64,000 nucleotides of DNA from Atrichornis clamosus. Lineage: Eukaryota; Chordata; Aves; Passeriformes; Menuridae. Position 1 is the first letter of the stretch. The number at the start of each line of letters is the position of its first letter. Shown here in pieces: positions 36,971 to 50,000 of this stretch. Under the pieces are notes generated by a model. The model did not search any database and was not told the origin of the DNA. It saw only the letters and a program-made list of their open reading frames with translations. Made by a program: the position numbers and the translations under genes. Where the stretch lies: positions 62,001 to 126,000 of the forward strand of contig WBMZ01012194.1 of NCBI GenBank assembly GCA_013400975.1, in the 5' to 3' direction.

Positions 36971-37975
36971 CTGGAGAGTGTGGAACCCCAAAGGCATTCA
37001 CTAAAGCCCTTTTTAAATAATAATAAAGATGTTAGAGTTGAATGTCATTTGTCATTGTCTCCCATTTGCTTGTACCTAGTTATAAAGGAGGAATGCAAGA
37101 AAGCTCTGCCATTAGCTGCTCGTTCAAAACTAGTTCAAAAAGAAAGCCCAGTGCCTCCAGGAATCTCATTGCAGCAGTGGGCTGATCTCCACAGGTCGCT
37201 GTTCAGTCACTTTAAATCAGCCTGTCCTTTGGCTTTGCTGGTTGCCAGAACCTCTTATCTGCAATCCTATTTAAATGACGACTTTAAATTGTAATCGAGG
37301 ATGTTATTTTCAAAGCACGGGTCTTTCTGAGGAGGGTTTTGCACTTTAACAAGTCGTCTTCTGATGCAGTGAACAGTGACCTCTGTCCTGTTTTAGGTTA
37401 AGGTAAAGCTAACATGGAAGGCTCTGACATTCTTTAAATGTTCCAGCTAAATATCCTTTTATATTTCTGAGGTCAAAAATGCAGAGGACATTTCAAAGTC
37501 TGATTTTTATTATTTTCTTTAAAGGGACTTGGTATGGAGAAGATTATTCTCTAAGCAATTCCTTTTTCTCTGCACTACTAAAGGAGTTCAGGGGTGAGGG
37601 CTGTTCTTTTATAATGCCACATATTCGCATTGCGCCTCTTACCTGGGGATATGAAAATAATTTGCAAATGTTAATTAAGGGTTCCACCTCAGTCAAGTGG
37701 TAAGGCATCAACAGATTTTTGTCTGGGAAAAAAATGAGTTAGGAGAAGGAGAATGAGCAGTACAAGGTCCTGGGTGCTGTGTCACTGACCTGCTTAACCT
37801 CTCCTGACCGCTCTGTGTCTTTGACCTCCCTTTACCTGCAGCTTTGGTCTATAGTGATTTACGTCAAAAACAGCTTCACATTGTGGACAAAAAGAACCCG
37901 TTTCATTTTGGGCTTTAGGAACACCGTAACGTAAATGGATTTATTGTCGTGGACTCGACATGGCGTAGCTGCTAG

Positions 37976-38760
37976 TGGATCTCTGAGCACCTCTGGGGCT
38001 GGCAAAGCTGCGGCTGAGTTTTGTGCCACGTTCGCTGTGCAGAGATGGCGGGGGCCGTGGGGCTGTGTCCTCACTCCCTCTCTGCTCGGCCACGGGAACT
38101 TGGCCGTGCCCGGTCCCCAGGTGCCTGCACAGCCTCCTTCCTCCTTGGGAAGCGGAGCTGCGTGTCAGGCCGGGGCTGGGGCCAGCCGGGAGCAGCTGGG
38201 GCTCGGTGCCCTCAGCTCCGCAGCCGCAGAACCCGCGGAGAGCCTTCGTGCGGCCGGCGGCAAACCGGGCCCCGGCCTCGGCTTGTGTCCTGGGCTGGGG
38301 CTGGGCTCTCACCGGGCCCGAGGAGCACTGAAAAATGGCCCACTTAGGCTGCTTTGTTTTCCAGCAGACTAAGGGAAAGCTTGTAGTCAGCTCGTGATTA
38401 GCAGGTAGTACGTTTTGCTGAGCAGCGTTGTTGAAAAGAAAGGTCCCTTGTACCCGCGCCAAACAGCCCTGCTGCGGCACCTCTGCAGCCTGGGCTCCGT
38501 TAGCAGAGGCTGTCGGCAGGAGAAGCTCAAAGCTGCAGGTTGCTGGGGTGGCAGGCTCCTAGGGTGGGAAGACCCTGAGCAATCCCCAGCTCTGCAGAGA
38601 AAACAGGTGAGCGCCATCACCCAGCCCTTGCCTGTGCTGCCCTCGCCACCCTGCTCGTGCCCCGTCCCCTGCCGTCCCCTGCCGTCACCTGCCTGGTATG
38701 AAATGCTGAAGGAGACCTGTAGGAGCTGTGATGCCCTGCAGCACCAGGCTCGGTAAGAAA
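37976..38760 (+). promoter_or_regulatory. Compact CpG island with strong splice donors; candidate unannotated promoter and first exon
   Basis: About 26 CpG dinucleotides fall in roughly 350 bases at 37985-38335, and the GC-rich zone continues to about 38750, within otherwise AT-rich intergenic DNA. On the + strand, ACAG|GTGAGC at 38607 and TCG|GTAAGAA at 38753 are strong 5' splice sites, as expected for first exons of a rightward transcript. The region contains overlapping open frames in several frames on both strands, which GC-rich DNA produces by chance; none resembles a known protein. It could be a distal or alternative promoter of the downstream gene (ATRNL1 in mammals), a lncRNA promoter or an orphan CpG island. 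Confidence 0.5.
38661..38690. repeat. Three tandem 10-bp units in the CpG island
   Basis: CCCGTCCCCT, GCCGTCCCCT and GCCGTCACCT follow each other directly, differing at one or two positions. Confidence 0.85.
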
Positions 38761-41009
38761 AGGCTGAGAAATTCTGGAAATGTGATGAAGGGTAAACCTC
38801 ACAGGTGCTGCATCAACAGCTGCAGAGTCCACTCAACAGAATAGGAACCAGAAACTTCATGTTTCATGTTCTTTGGTCCTTATTATCCTCATGGATGGCT
38901 TCTGATGGAATCTGATAGGTCCCTGAATACCTTCTCCTGCCTTCTCTCTACCACAGACAGAGATTTAAGGGCTGGAGCAAGTTTCCTGGGGGAAAAGCCA
39001 AAATTTCTTCTAAATTCACTGCCAGGTTGCAGGATTGTCTTCTGTTAGGAAGACTTGATTTAGACTCTGCAGATGATACCTGCAAGCAGAGTGAAAATGT
39101 CAGTCTAGCTTAGATCTCTTTTAGTTCAGGTCCTAAGCTGCGGCACCCTTAGCTCACTGTCACATGCTGTTGTAAGGTTACCCTTGGGTTTAGGCCGGTG
39201 CAGGAGGAAGGAGACAGATTTCCAATAGCGTAGGAATTGCAAAAAGTAAAACTTGGATTTTTGATGTGCTCATGAACGTAATTCTGATTGTGCAGCTACG
39301 GGGGTTGTATCACATGAAGTTCAGGTGATGAGTCTACATCTTGTGGAAAATATAAATTGTTTGGGTTTCATTTTATGCGGTATGGGAATGCAGCTAGGCT
39401 GAGGGGGTTTGTGCCCCTTCATGGATATTCTGAAAGCGGAGATGCTGACCCGCCAATTGTACCTAACAGTACCATTACAGGAAAATCTCTTCTGTCAGTA
39501 ACTACCATACACTGGCCTAGTTTCCTCCCAGCAGCTGCACAGCATGGCACCAGCAGTGTAATTCAAGTCTAAATTTATGGATGTCTGTTAAAGTGCGAGT
39601 TGCACTCTTATGCACTGCTTGTTCTCAAACATGTTAAAGCAGTTAGAAAATAAAGGAGTGGATGGAAAGAAGGCACAGTAATGTAATAATAAGAGTGGAA
39701 AGCAAATTTTCACGTCTAGTCATCTAAGACAAAACATGTTAAAAGAGTCTGAAAGAATGCTGAAAGCTTGGGGCTGTAATACATGGCTCAGAAATTTTAG
39801 AGGGGAAATGTTCATCCATGAAGATATTGCCTGCTTCTCACTCTGAAGGGCTGGTGAGCTCAGCTACAGCAGCAAAAGATAATCAGTTCTGTGTTCCTTC
39901 TTCATTTGGAATTGTAGCTGAAACCATCAATAACCTGGGATGCAAAGACAATGAGGAGCTTCAAGTGGTGGAGAACAAAAAGCTTTCTGAATACTTTTGA
40001 AAATCCCAGACATTAGCATCACAATCCTTTTACTGTCTGTTCCCATGCACTAATTATAGCTAACCTGCTTTGGCAGTAACTATCTTTGACCCTTTGGGGT
40101 GAATTCTGTCCCAAGGATCCCCCCCTCACTCCTCCCCTCTCTCCCATTTCACATTTCCTGGTGACCTCTGCAGTGGCAGTGTTAGTTCCCTACCTCAGCG
40201 TTTTCTTTATATAATGGTTTATAGCTCTCTGATCTCTACTTCACCCCACTCTACTGTTTCTATACACATTCTTTCTTTTTTTGTCCTTTTTTTTTTTTTC
40301 TGTCCTTGATTGGCACTGTGGTTTGACTCTGGTTTGGGGTTTTTTTTTGGTTGTTTTTACTGTGGTAAGTGCTCAAACAGCTGGATTTCCCCTTTCCTTT
40401 ATCTCATTGTATTGCCTATTTTTCCTTACTCCTTAATGAGCACCATACTCCCTAGGTTTTCATGTATAGTGTAGGGTAATCAACAGGGATTCTTCACATT
40501 TTCTTAAATTATGCTGCACTTCGCTGTATTTTTTACTGGTTTTTCTTTTTCTTCATTATTGTCTCCAAAAAGAGAAACTGGACTTCAGTTGTGATAAGCA
40601 ATACACAAATAGAGAGAGATTCTATGTCAAAGAAGCTGAAACTTGACTGATGAGGGATGGGAGGAAAGATGGGGCCCAGAGTGGTGGGTGGTACCCAGGA
40701 AATCTCATTTTAACACTGTGTGCTGCATCATAGCACTCCAGTCCCTGGGGAGTTAAAATAAAAGTAATAATATGTGTTGAGGAGGAAAATATATTCTTAG
40801 AGGTGTCTTCCAATATGCACTCATGTACCTGGGAAAATGGGAGAATGAAGACAAAGCAATATTCGCTATTCAAGGTGATTTTTTCCCCTGGTTCTTTATT
40901 CACGTTATCTCAGTATTCATTCTTCTCTTTGTCTTACCCTGGCCTATGATCATATAACAGTAAGAGCCTGCTGTGGGCCAGAATTCCAAAGCATTAGATG
41001 CTGGATAAG

Positions 41010-41062
41010 CTCAGACTAAAGATGCAGCCCCTGCCCCAGAGGACTCACAGGGCCCTGGGCAA
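41010..41062 (-). repeat. Possible old SINE/LINE-derived fragment (weak)
   Basis: The stretch CTAAAGATGCAGCCCCTGCC followed by CCAGAGGACTCACAGGG resembles a block often found in diverged amniote repeats (cagtccctgccccaaagagcttacaatct). Only this block is clear, so the call is tentative. Confidence 0.35.
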
Positions 41063-44000
41063 TAGGCAGGGGCATAGGAACAGGATGAGCCTTTGGAGTG
41101 GAGTGGGAAAAGCTCACAGTAGTAAGGTCACAGAAAGGGACTCCAGGGTTTAGAGGAGCATGGGAGTATTGTTCATTACTTATAAAATAGTTTGCAAGGC
41201 AGGGATGTGTCCTGGCTGTCCATAAGACCCACCCAAAGGAGAGCAACCCACTCATGATGATGAATGTCTCCCAGCAAGGCAGTGGTGAGCACTGGGAAGA
41301 GGAGAGGAACTTGTGGGAATGGGTTGTGACTGGGAAATGCTGAACTCCAGTTGTTTAGAAGGGACTGCTGGATATCTGTGATGCACTGCTGGGCTGTGAC
41401 ATTGCTTGAATAAGGGAGATAGGTTTGCCTCTCTAGTTTAGGCCAGTCATCGATAGAATTGGCTGAAGAATTCAGAGAAGACTGCCGGAGATAAAGCATT
41501 GAGGCACACAGGGGCCATCAATAGCATCTCACAGTGACCCTCTTTTCACTTTACCTTCCTTCCAGGCCTGGAGAAGAAGACAAATATCTTCCAGAAAATG
41601 TACTGAAGGAGCAATTAAAGAAACACTATTTCCCCTTTTCTCACTGTTTTCTTCATTTCTGTAGAAACATTTGTTTTCAGTTCTCTCTTGCCAGCTCAAT
41701 ACTTTCCAGGTGTTCCTCTTGCCTTCTAAATGCTGTTGCTTCTAAGCTCCTCCCTTTCCTTGTGTCTCTTACCAGCTCTCTCTCCAGCATCTACCTCTTT
41801 CCAGTCTCATTTTCCTTCTTTGAATCACTTTCTGAGAGTTTTATCTGTGCCTTTTCCCTCTCTGCAGACTGAGGAAGGTGGGGGCAGCTTTCTTTAAGTG
41901 AAAGAAATGTCTGTGGGCATGTACCTTAACTCTCTGAACAGCAGAAGAAATTGAATTGTCGTTTGTGAGGTTCCTCAGCTCAACTGATGCAAGGCAGTTT
42001 GCCATGTGAGGGTGTTACAGAGAGCTGTACTCTTAAATTTTGAGTTAGAGATGTCAGCAGTGGTTACCAGGGAAACTTCTAAATTTACACTGGCAATGTC
42101 TCTGCTCAAATGCTGTATCAGATCTTGGGGAAATGGCACTGAGAACAGGCAGAGATAGATTGGGAAAGTGTCTCTGTGTAAGACCCAGGGATGCTTTACC
42201 TACATGTAAATTAAAAATTCTTAGAGCTTCGTGGTGATGCAGTCCTAAACCAGGAAAATAGCATGAATGAAGTAAAAAGCAGTGGTTCTGTTAAAATCTC
42301 ATGCAGACAATAGCTTTAACAGGTTTATATTTGTTAACCTCCATTTTGGGTTTTGTTTTTCAGTACTAAGAAAAGAAGAGTTGCTTCTAACTGGTAATTC
42401 ACAAAAATTGTAACTTATTACTAGAAACTAATGAGAGTAAAACCCTGCACTCTGCCACCCCCAAGACCCCAAACAAGGCAAGACTATAGAAGTGTTCATG
42501 CATATTTAAATGCATGCTAATTAGAAAGTACATTTGGGATTTAAGCAAATGTCAGAAACCTATGAAAGGCAAAGTTACAATTGCACTTGAGCAGGTTCTT
42601 TACCTGAATAATGTAATACCTTCTCTGGCTGAAAGGCCTGAGCCACTGGAGATTGGGACAATACTTTAATCATTCCCTATGTTCCCTGTGCTGGTTCTCT
42701 ATTTTGGTTACTCCTTGGAGGATGGCCAAAGGTCATTTACCAGGTTTGATGGTCTTGGCTCTGACCTGACACAGCTAGGCTTATGTGGGAACAAACATCT
42801 GTCCTTCCTGGAGCTGTCACCTCACTGCTCCTTGGAAGGACTGGCCTGTTATCCTGTTCTTCTGCACCCACGGGCCTCATGGGAACTTCTCCATGGCTGA
42901 GCCTGAGGTACACACAGTGTGTCCCACAATTCACATGTCTAAGGTGGACATGTTTTGTTTTTGTCTCCATGCTTAATAATATGAAATATTTTAACCTAAA
43001 ATAGACATTTGCATGTATAAGACAACTTCACTTTCAAAATACATTGTCTGGCCACATATATTTTTTATTTATTACCAATGTAGCTGGATCAGCTCTTGAT
43101 TCAATAACATTTGTGAAAAGTACAGTTACACTTTAATACATGTTAAAAATATCTCCTGTTGCGGGGTGCTGACTGCAGAGTGTTGATCTATTAATGGGCT
43201 GACTTTTGCCACTTTTGTGTGAGTGCTCTGAGAACAGAATCTAAACACATGAGGGATGTGCAGGGGAACATGGTACATGTACATCTAGTGACAGGTAATT
43301 GCCCAATTCCAGAAACTGGGAATATGCTGCCGTGAGAAGCTGATTGCTATGCTGAATTCAAACCATAAAGAGTGCAAGTAATTAATCACCATATGATTAA
43401 TCAAAAGCTCATCGTGCTCTGGATGTTATGCATGAAACAAAAAGAGCCCTAAGTAGCAAATCCTCCTGGGGCTGTAGGGAAGTTATTCAGGCTGCTGCAG
43501 CGCGAAGAGCCGCGGTGCTGCTGCTGGGATGTGCACGGCTGCCCTGGCTTACAGAGCTGCTCCAGGGGCAGGTGGGGTTTAGCTTAACCCTGATGTAGGA
43601 GAGTGACTTTTCTTTCAACACTCAGTGACACTTGGAGATGGTATTCATTCAAAAATATTAATGGAAGATCAAGCTCTATTTTAATTTCACCCGCACAAAA
43701 TGGTTGGGGTTTTAGGTGTTGGTGTGGCAGGATCTGCAGGCAGAGAATGCTCGTGCCAGTCTAGTCCCATTGAGCTGGTGGGAGGGTGACTCTGAAGATG
43801 AGGTGCAGTCAAAGTAGCTGGTTGTTGTAGGAACAACTTCAGGAGTGTGTGTTGACCTCCTGATACCATTTCTTTATGCTTCTTGTGGTTCCACCAGGAA
43901 TACATTTTTTATTCTTGCTGTGAGAAGCTGCTGTCCTGAAAACTTCAGCATTTTGAGTCACACCTGTGCTGAAGGGGTGTTACAGTCTTTTTTTTCTTTC

Positions 44001-47000
44001 TGTAGCAGAAAGCTACTAATGATGCAGCAGCTCCTTTCCTGAGGAGCAGAGCTGACACAGAGATCAGCAGTTCTGAGAGGCTGTGGGAACATTTAATGAG
44101 ATGTACAGCAGCCGACCACAGCCTGCCAAGCTGACAGCCTGTGGGGAAGGGGCAGCTCCTCCAGTCCCTTCGGGCTGGCAGTGCTTTGCTGGGTGGGAGT
44201 AGGCAGAGCTCTGTGTGACACCACCGTGTGACCTGACTCCACACTTTCCTGACCCACCATTGCCTGTGGTGTCTCCATCCTTAGGTGTGGGGCAGAGACA
44301 GTGAAAGTGAAATGTTCCTTTTCCTCTCTAAAGCAAAGCTGCACTTTAGGAAGAGAAGTGAAGAATATTTTCCCCAGCTCCCCAGAAAACCCTGCAGGAA
44401 ATGTAGGGGTGTTCAGCATCACAGGCATTTTTTCTTCTCACTCATAAACTCTATTTTAGGTATAATTGTTTGCAGTACTCTAGTGTAGACACTAAACACA
44501 CAAAGCTATTTCATGAAAACTTGGAGCTCTTAAATCCTACGAAAGTTCTTTAATCTTCACAAACATGTGGAGAAAAGCTGAAAAAAATGTGTGTGAGTAT
44601 ATTATAAGATATTCCTGTTTCTTTAGGGTAATGTTTAATGATCAGTCAGTGACTGAGTTTACATACATTAAATATTTATTTTTCTTCTGTAGAGCTGAAT
44701 GAGGAAATGTGCTCACTTTCCTGCCAGATCACTAATTGGGTAACTGTGGCTGCTCAGGGTAGTTCTGAAGCAGCAGTTCTAGCTGTGGTACTTGTCTCAT
44801 TAAGGATTTTACTGTTTGTATTCCAGAAGTCACGAATTCTCCAGCTGAGGTTGGAGCTTTGATAAATTGTCATTTCGTATGCTTGAAATATAACTTTATT
44901 GCCTCTGAGTAATAAAAATTGTCAGTTTGCCTTTTTTTTCTTTTCTTTTTTTACATTTTTACAGCATAAATTTCTATTCATGCTCAGTGTTTGCAAAATC
45001 ATGGTTTTGTTGGAATCAGTGGGTTTCCACTAGCTGATCTGACTGCAGAAGCAAGGCTATACACATGTGGGAAGTGTGTGGTTTCTTACTGCTCCTTTAG
45101 TTCTTTAATCTCTGTGCTCGGATTCCTGGTGGGAGACTTTTCCCAGGCCTCTTGCTGTTGTCCTCAACCCTGGACCATTCTTCTGGCAGACACGAAGTGG
45201 CCTTGGCTTTCCCTCAGGGGAACAACACTCAGGTGGGGACTGGCAGCCAGGGGAATGAATCCTTCCTACCTCCTGTCATTGAGGGATCTGATGGCAGCAC
45301 CAACCTGCCCTTCATGTCTCTCCTGTCCCTGGTGTGTTTCTGGGAATTCCTTCTCGTGCTGGGTTGAGCCCTGCCCCAGACAGAGTCTCCTCCACCACGG
45401 AGGGCCACAGGATCAGCATTAAAGGCAGTGCTCAGCGTTTGTTAGGGAAGGTAGATTGAGGCTGTAGTAGCTGATGCTACTGAAATTGTATTTTAGGTCA
45501 TCCAAGGCACTCTCTGGGCTTTTTTATTTTCTCCCATAGGACAAGGATTCCCTTCCAAGCTTCTTCCTCACACGCACCCTAGGCCCAGTTGTGATGATGG
45601 CAGCTTCATTCGTTTTGCCCTCCTCTGCTTTCCACACTCTTTAATTTACTTTTTACCAGGCGAGCCTCCTCAGGAACTCTCTTCTTTGTCAGAGCTGAAC
45701 TGTGCCATCAGGTCAGCCCAGCAGAAAGGAGCTGAGCTTGCACAAGGTGTGCAGGGAAGGATCCTCCTGCTCAGGAAGATCTGGGCTCAGCAAATGAGTC
45801 GCACATTTCTTTTTCTCAGGAGAGCAATTTTATCTACTGTTTATTTTATGTTCTGCCCCAGCTTCATTTTAGGAATCTAAGAAATACTTTAACTCCTTTA
45901 TCAGCTTTCGGGTGGCAAATAAGATTCAAATAGTACAAGGGTGCTAAATCTCTCTTTTGTTTGCAAAAAGCCCTGAGATACTGAAATACTGCACTCTTCA
46001 GAGAAGAATATTTATTTACTCTCTTTCACCCTTAAGTGGGCACCATTTGCTGCTCTGAATGTTATTGCATAGCCTAAATATCACTTTAAAAATGAAGCTC
46101 ATATTGAGTCTTTAACAGATTTTTCCCTAATGGAGTTTTAAATACAGATAACTGAATACATGACATGACTTTTTCTGGTTGTTGTTGTGGTTTGGTTAAT
46201 CTTTTTTTGTTTGCTTAGGTATGACTGGCTCTTTTTCTAGGCACATTAAAGGTATTTTCACATGGAGGACTCTAAGGAGAGCACATAGCCAAAATATTTG
46301 ACATTACAAAGGGTCAGAGCTAAAGTTCTAAGAGCTCAGCTTAGAGTTACATTAATGAAATCCACAGCTGATCATTTCTAAGGTCACATTGTGCAGGTTT
46401 ACTTATCTTCTTGGAGCCCATGAGCAGTCTATTTAATGACTACTGGTTTTGTATGGAAGAGAAAAAAAAGATTTCCACACAGGTTCTTTGGCACTTTCAT
46501 CTTTAAAAAATATTTAATATTTATACTGTCAAAGTGAAAACTTCCTTAAGGTAATGACAACTGAAACAATTCAAAATACTCCTGAAAGTGGTAGGCTGTC
46601 AGACTGGGGGTATTGCTTCCTCCCTAACCTGCCCATCCCCCTGCTCCTCTCTTGAATTACCTGCCTTGAAGTTTTTATCTCATATGACTCTCGCTCCTGC
46701 CTGTAAGGTTGTATATAATATTTTCTTTATGAAATAAAGGTCATTTGTATAGTGGGTATTAACTATTTTTTTTGCTACGGCTAAAATAATATTATTTATC
46801 TGAGCCAATGAAGCACTGCACCATTAAAGTGTCAGCCTTAAAAGCAAGATTTTTCCTTTATAATTACATCCACTTAGATGCACAGTAATGCACACCCTTT
46901 CACTATTGTATTTATTTATGAGATATTACAATATAAGAGACTCAAACCTCTAGAAAAACCAAACTGTTTGCTGTTGCTTTGATTAGATTGTTGCATCATT

Positions 47001-50000
47001 TTCAGTGTGGTGAGATCCATAATAGGGAAAACCCAGTGTCAGTGTGTTCTGTTCCAGAATGATCTACTCAATCGATAGTTTCTATAAATAATTTTAAAGC
47101 TAAAGTACACATTCATGGGTCTACTGTCATTAGTCAGTGGTTTTCAAACCTAAATTATGAAATGGGTGTCACTTAAAGTGATTTTTTTGAGTAGAGACTG
47201 ATCTCAGTGAAGGTACCTACAGGGAAGTTGTGAGATGTTTCTTTCTCTTCAGCTGTTTTTTTCTCTTCAGATATTAAATACATTCCCTGAGCTTGAATAA
47301 TCGATTTCTTTTGGTGGAATCTGGTGATTTTATGCTGATTTATGAATATAAGTTTAATGTTAACTGCTGGAACAGACAGATTTTTCATGGCTTTACATAA
47401 ATAGATAAATAGATACAGATACATAGAATTAAATGAACCACTAATGGATTATCACAATGTTGCACAATGAAAAATTATACAGAAAGCCTAAAAAAAAAAA
47501 TTTAGGGGCAGCAATCAAAATTGTCCCTGGCTCTGGCCTGGAGTGCAGGTGCCAACAAGGCCAGCTTTACAGTAGCTGGGACAGTAACACCACTGCAAAC
47601 CAGCTGCAATGTGACCATTTCCACTGTTTGAATGAACCAGAGAAACTCTAGTTTCAATGGGCTTTGTTTTAACTTCCGAATGCTTACTTTTTTTAGACTT
47701 TCACTCCTTTATTTGATAAAGCCCGCAGGTATCATGCCCAACTTGTGCTACAGAAACTGTTTGACAAGACAGTGGAGTTGACACAAATTGCAGTTTGTTT
47801 ATAAATTCTGGGCAGTCAGTGGTGTAGCAGCTCCTGTAGCAGCACTGCCACTGGGGACACGCAGAGAGGGGGCACCTATTTAAGAGTTTAGACCAACAGA
47901 TGCGGAAAGAGAGGAGATCTGAAGCCAGACAGCTTCCCAGTCCTGTTCCCTTTATCAGCTCGCCTATCCCTGGTCTCTAAAATTTCACATTGAAGGAAAA
48001 GCAGGAACTGCAGGGCCTTGCTATGTTTTCTAGCTGAGCAGTGTGCGTTCAGACAAGTGTTCACAGGGAGCTCTGACAGTTTTGTCAGCCATAAGGAGGT
48101 GGTTCCATGCAGAAGGCTGGAAACCTGAGAGCAGAATGGGACCCTAATTCTTCAGGAAAGTAGGTGGACTTATTAACTAATAATAAAGTAAAAGAAAGAA
48201 AAGGTGGCCTGTACTGAATCTACTCTGCAAAGAGAATACAAAATGTTTATTATAAAACCTCTGAATTCTGCTACTTCTAGGAAACCTAACCTTTTGCCCA
48301 GTTCTAACATCATAACTTACATCCCAAAGCAGGAATTTTTCCCAAATAGAATGCTTTTACTTTCTTTTTCCTAGAAATATTCACCACTTAGGACTCTTGT
48401 TTTTTGGGGAAAAAGTGTTGTTTTATTCTGCATGGATTTTATAAATGGTAATACAGTAGATTAAATCCACTTTTTCCTCCTTTTGTTATTTTAAAGTTTT
48501 GTCAGGAAATGTTAATGCTCCTGTACCATTGCTTAATGGTTTTATCTGTTTCCTCAGAGGTCAGAAAGAACTATATTTCCTTCCATTTTTAGAACTTATT
48601 TTTGTATCCCCTGTGTATTATCTCAAATGATGGCATACAATTTTCATTCTGTTTTTGGCTTTGCTCTTCCTGAAACCAATGTTCTGCAGTGCACGTTGCT
48701 CTGTAATCTTCTTAAGTCATCATTTCACTTGCACTGTAAATAGAAATCCATTTGTGTAATTAATGATTTTGTTATTATAGGAACATTTTTTTTTTCTTTA
48801 ATTTAATTTCTCTTATGCGTGCTGTCAAACATGCCATATTTAGCCCAGGACTATCCAGCACAGTGTGTTTAGGGGCCTGTTTCTTGTTGAAGACAAAGTT
48901 GAGACTTTCAGGTAAGAAGTTACATTTTTGACCTCATAATTGTGAGAAAGACTCTTCTGAAAGTGGAAATCAAACAGCTGAGCAGCAGTGTTTGCCCAAG
49001 TCAGTGTCTCTGAGGGAGCATGGATTTCCCAGTCCCATAATTCCAACTCAGGAATTAATCCCCAAATCTAGTGTACAGGCCAGCAATCTGTTAAGTGTCT
49101 TCTTACACATGTTGGGAAGTGCTAAGATACAAAGATCACAAAAGAAAGGAGGAAGTGCAAAGGGAATCAGTGAAAGAAAAAGAGAAGACGTGGAAGAGAC
49201 TGCAGTAAAGCAAAAGGTAATAGCAGTGATCCCAAAAAGAAGCAGATTTTAAAAAAACTAATAATTATGCTGAATGTGAGAATACAAGAGGGGAAAACTC
49301 ATGCCCTCAGGATGTGCTCAAAATTAAGAGAGTATCTCTGAAGAGTTGTTTATATTTGACTTTCACTCTTCATGTCAGTCTTTTCCTGACAAGAGAGTGG
49401 TTTTTGCTGTGGGCAGATGAGCCTGAAGCACCATCAGTTCTCATCATGGCACATGGACCTTCACCAAACATGGAATCTTTATCTTTGGTAGAATAACCCA
49501 GCTGTGCTGTTGAATAAGAGGAAACATGCACAGTCAAACTTTTTTCTGCTTTAGCCATAGCTAAAGCAATCAAGAATATCCCTAAACTGAGGTGGGAAAA
49601 GATGAAAGTAATTCCAGCTTTACTCTAAAACTGGCTTTCATTTCCAGCAAGATGGGAAAACTCTTCTTACTCCTTTTTAAACAGAAATGTGGTTTCAGGA
49701 AATGCAATTTTGAATGCTTTGCCTGCTGTAAGGAAAACATATCTGTGGTTTTCTGTTGTGTCGGTCCCAGAACTGATTGAAATGCATGCATTTGTCAGTG
49801 CATTGATATTTAATTTCTTTAGAGTCTCCATATCTGAATTTGCTATTTTGTATTAAAAAGGAATTACCCCCAACCCTTCATTATAATGAAAAACCAGAAA
49901 CCGAGAGATGTCAGACATTGAGGTAACCATATTCTTTTATGACCCTGTCTTGCCCTTTATAAAAGCCAGCTTAAGTTGGTTAGAACTGCCTGTGATTGCT

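Larger units (their letters stand above)
27401..37975. other. Intergenic DNA downstream of TRUB1, no gene recognised
   Basis: This is AT-rich sequence without convincing exons. It contains one CR1 fragment (29535-29615), a cruciform-type palindrome (30825-30860) and an old repeat fragment (36909-36970). The longest open frame, 36857-37294 (+), overlaps the old repeat and has no recognisable domain. Confidence 0.75.

Noticed and set aside
36857..37294. 145-codon plus-strand open frame
   Set aside because: It overlaps an old dispersed-repeat fragment and shows no protein-family similarity.
37941..38480. 179-codon minus-strand frame and three overlapping plus-strand frames in the CpG island
   Set aside because: GC-rich DNA lacks stop codons in many frames by chance; frames on both strands overlap and none looks like a real protein.
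44991..45422. 143-codon plus-strand open frame in a GC-richer patch
   Set aside because: Cys/Trp/Leu-rich composition with no motif or exon boundaries; treated as chance.
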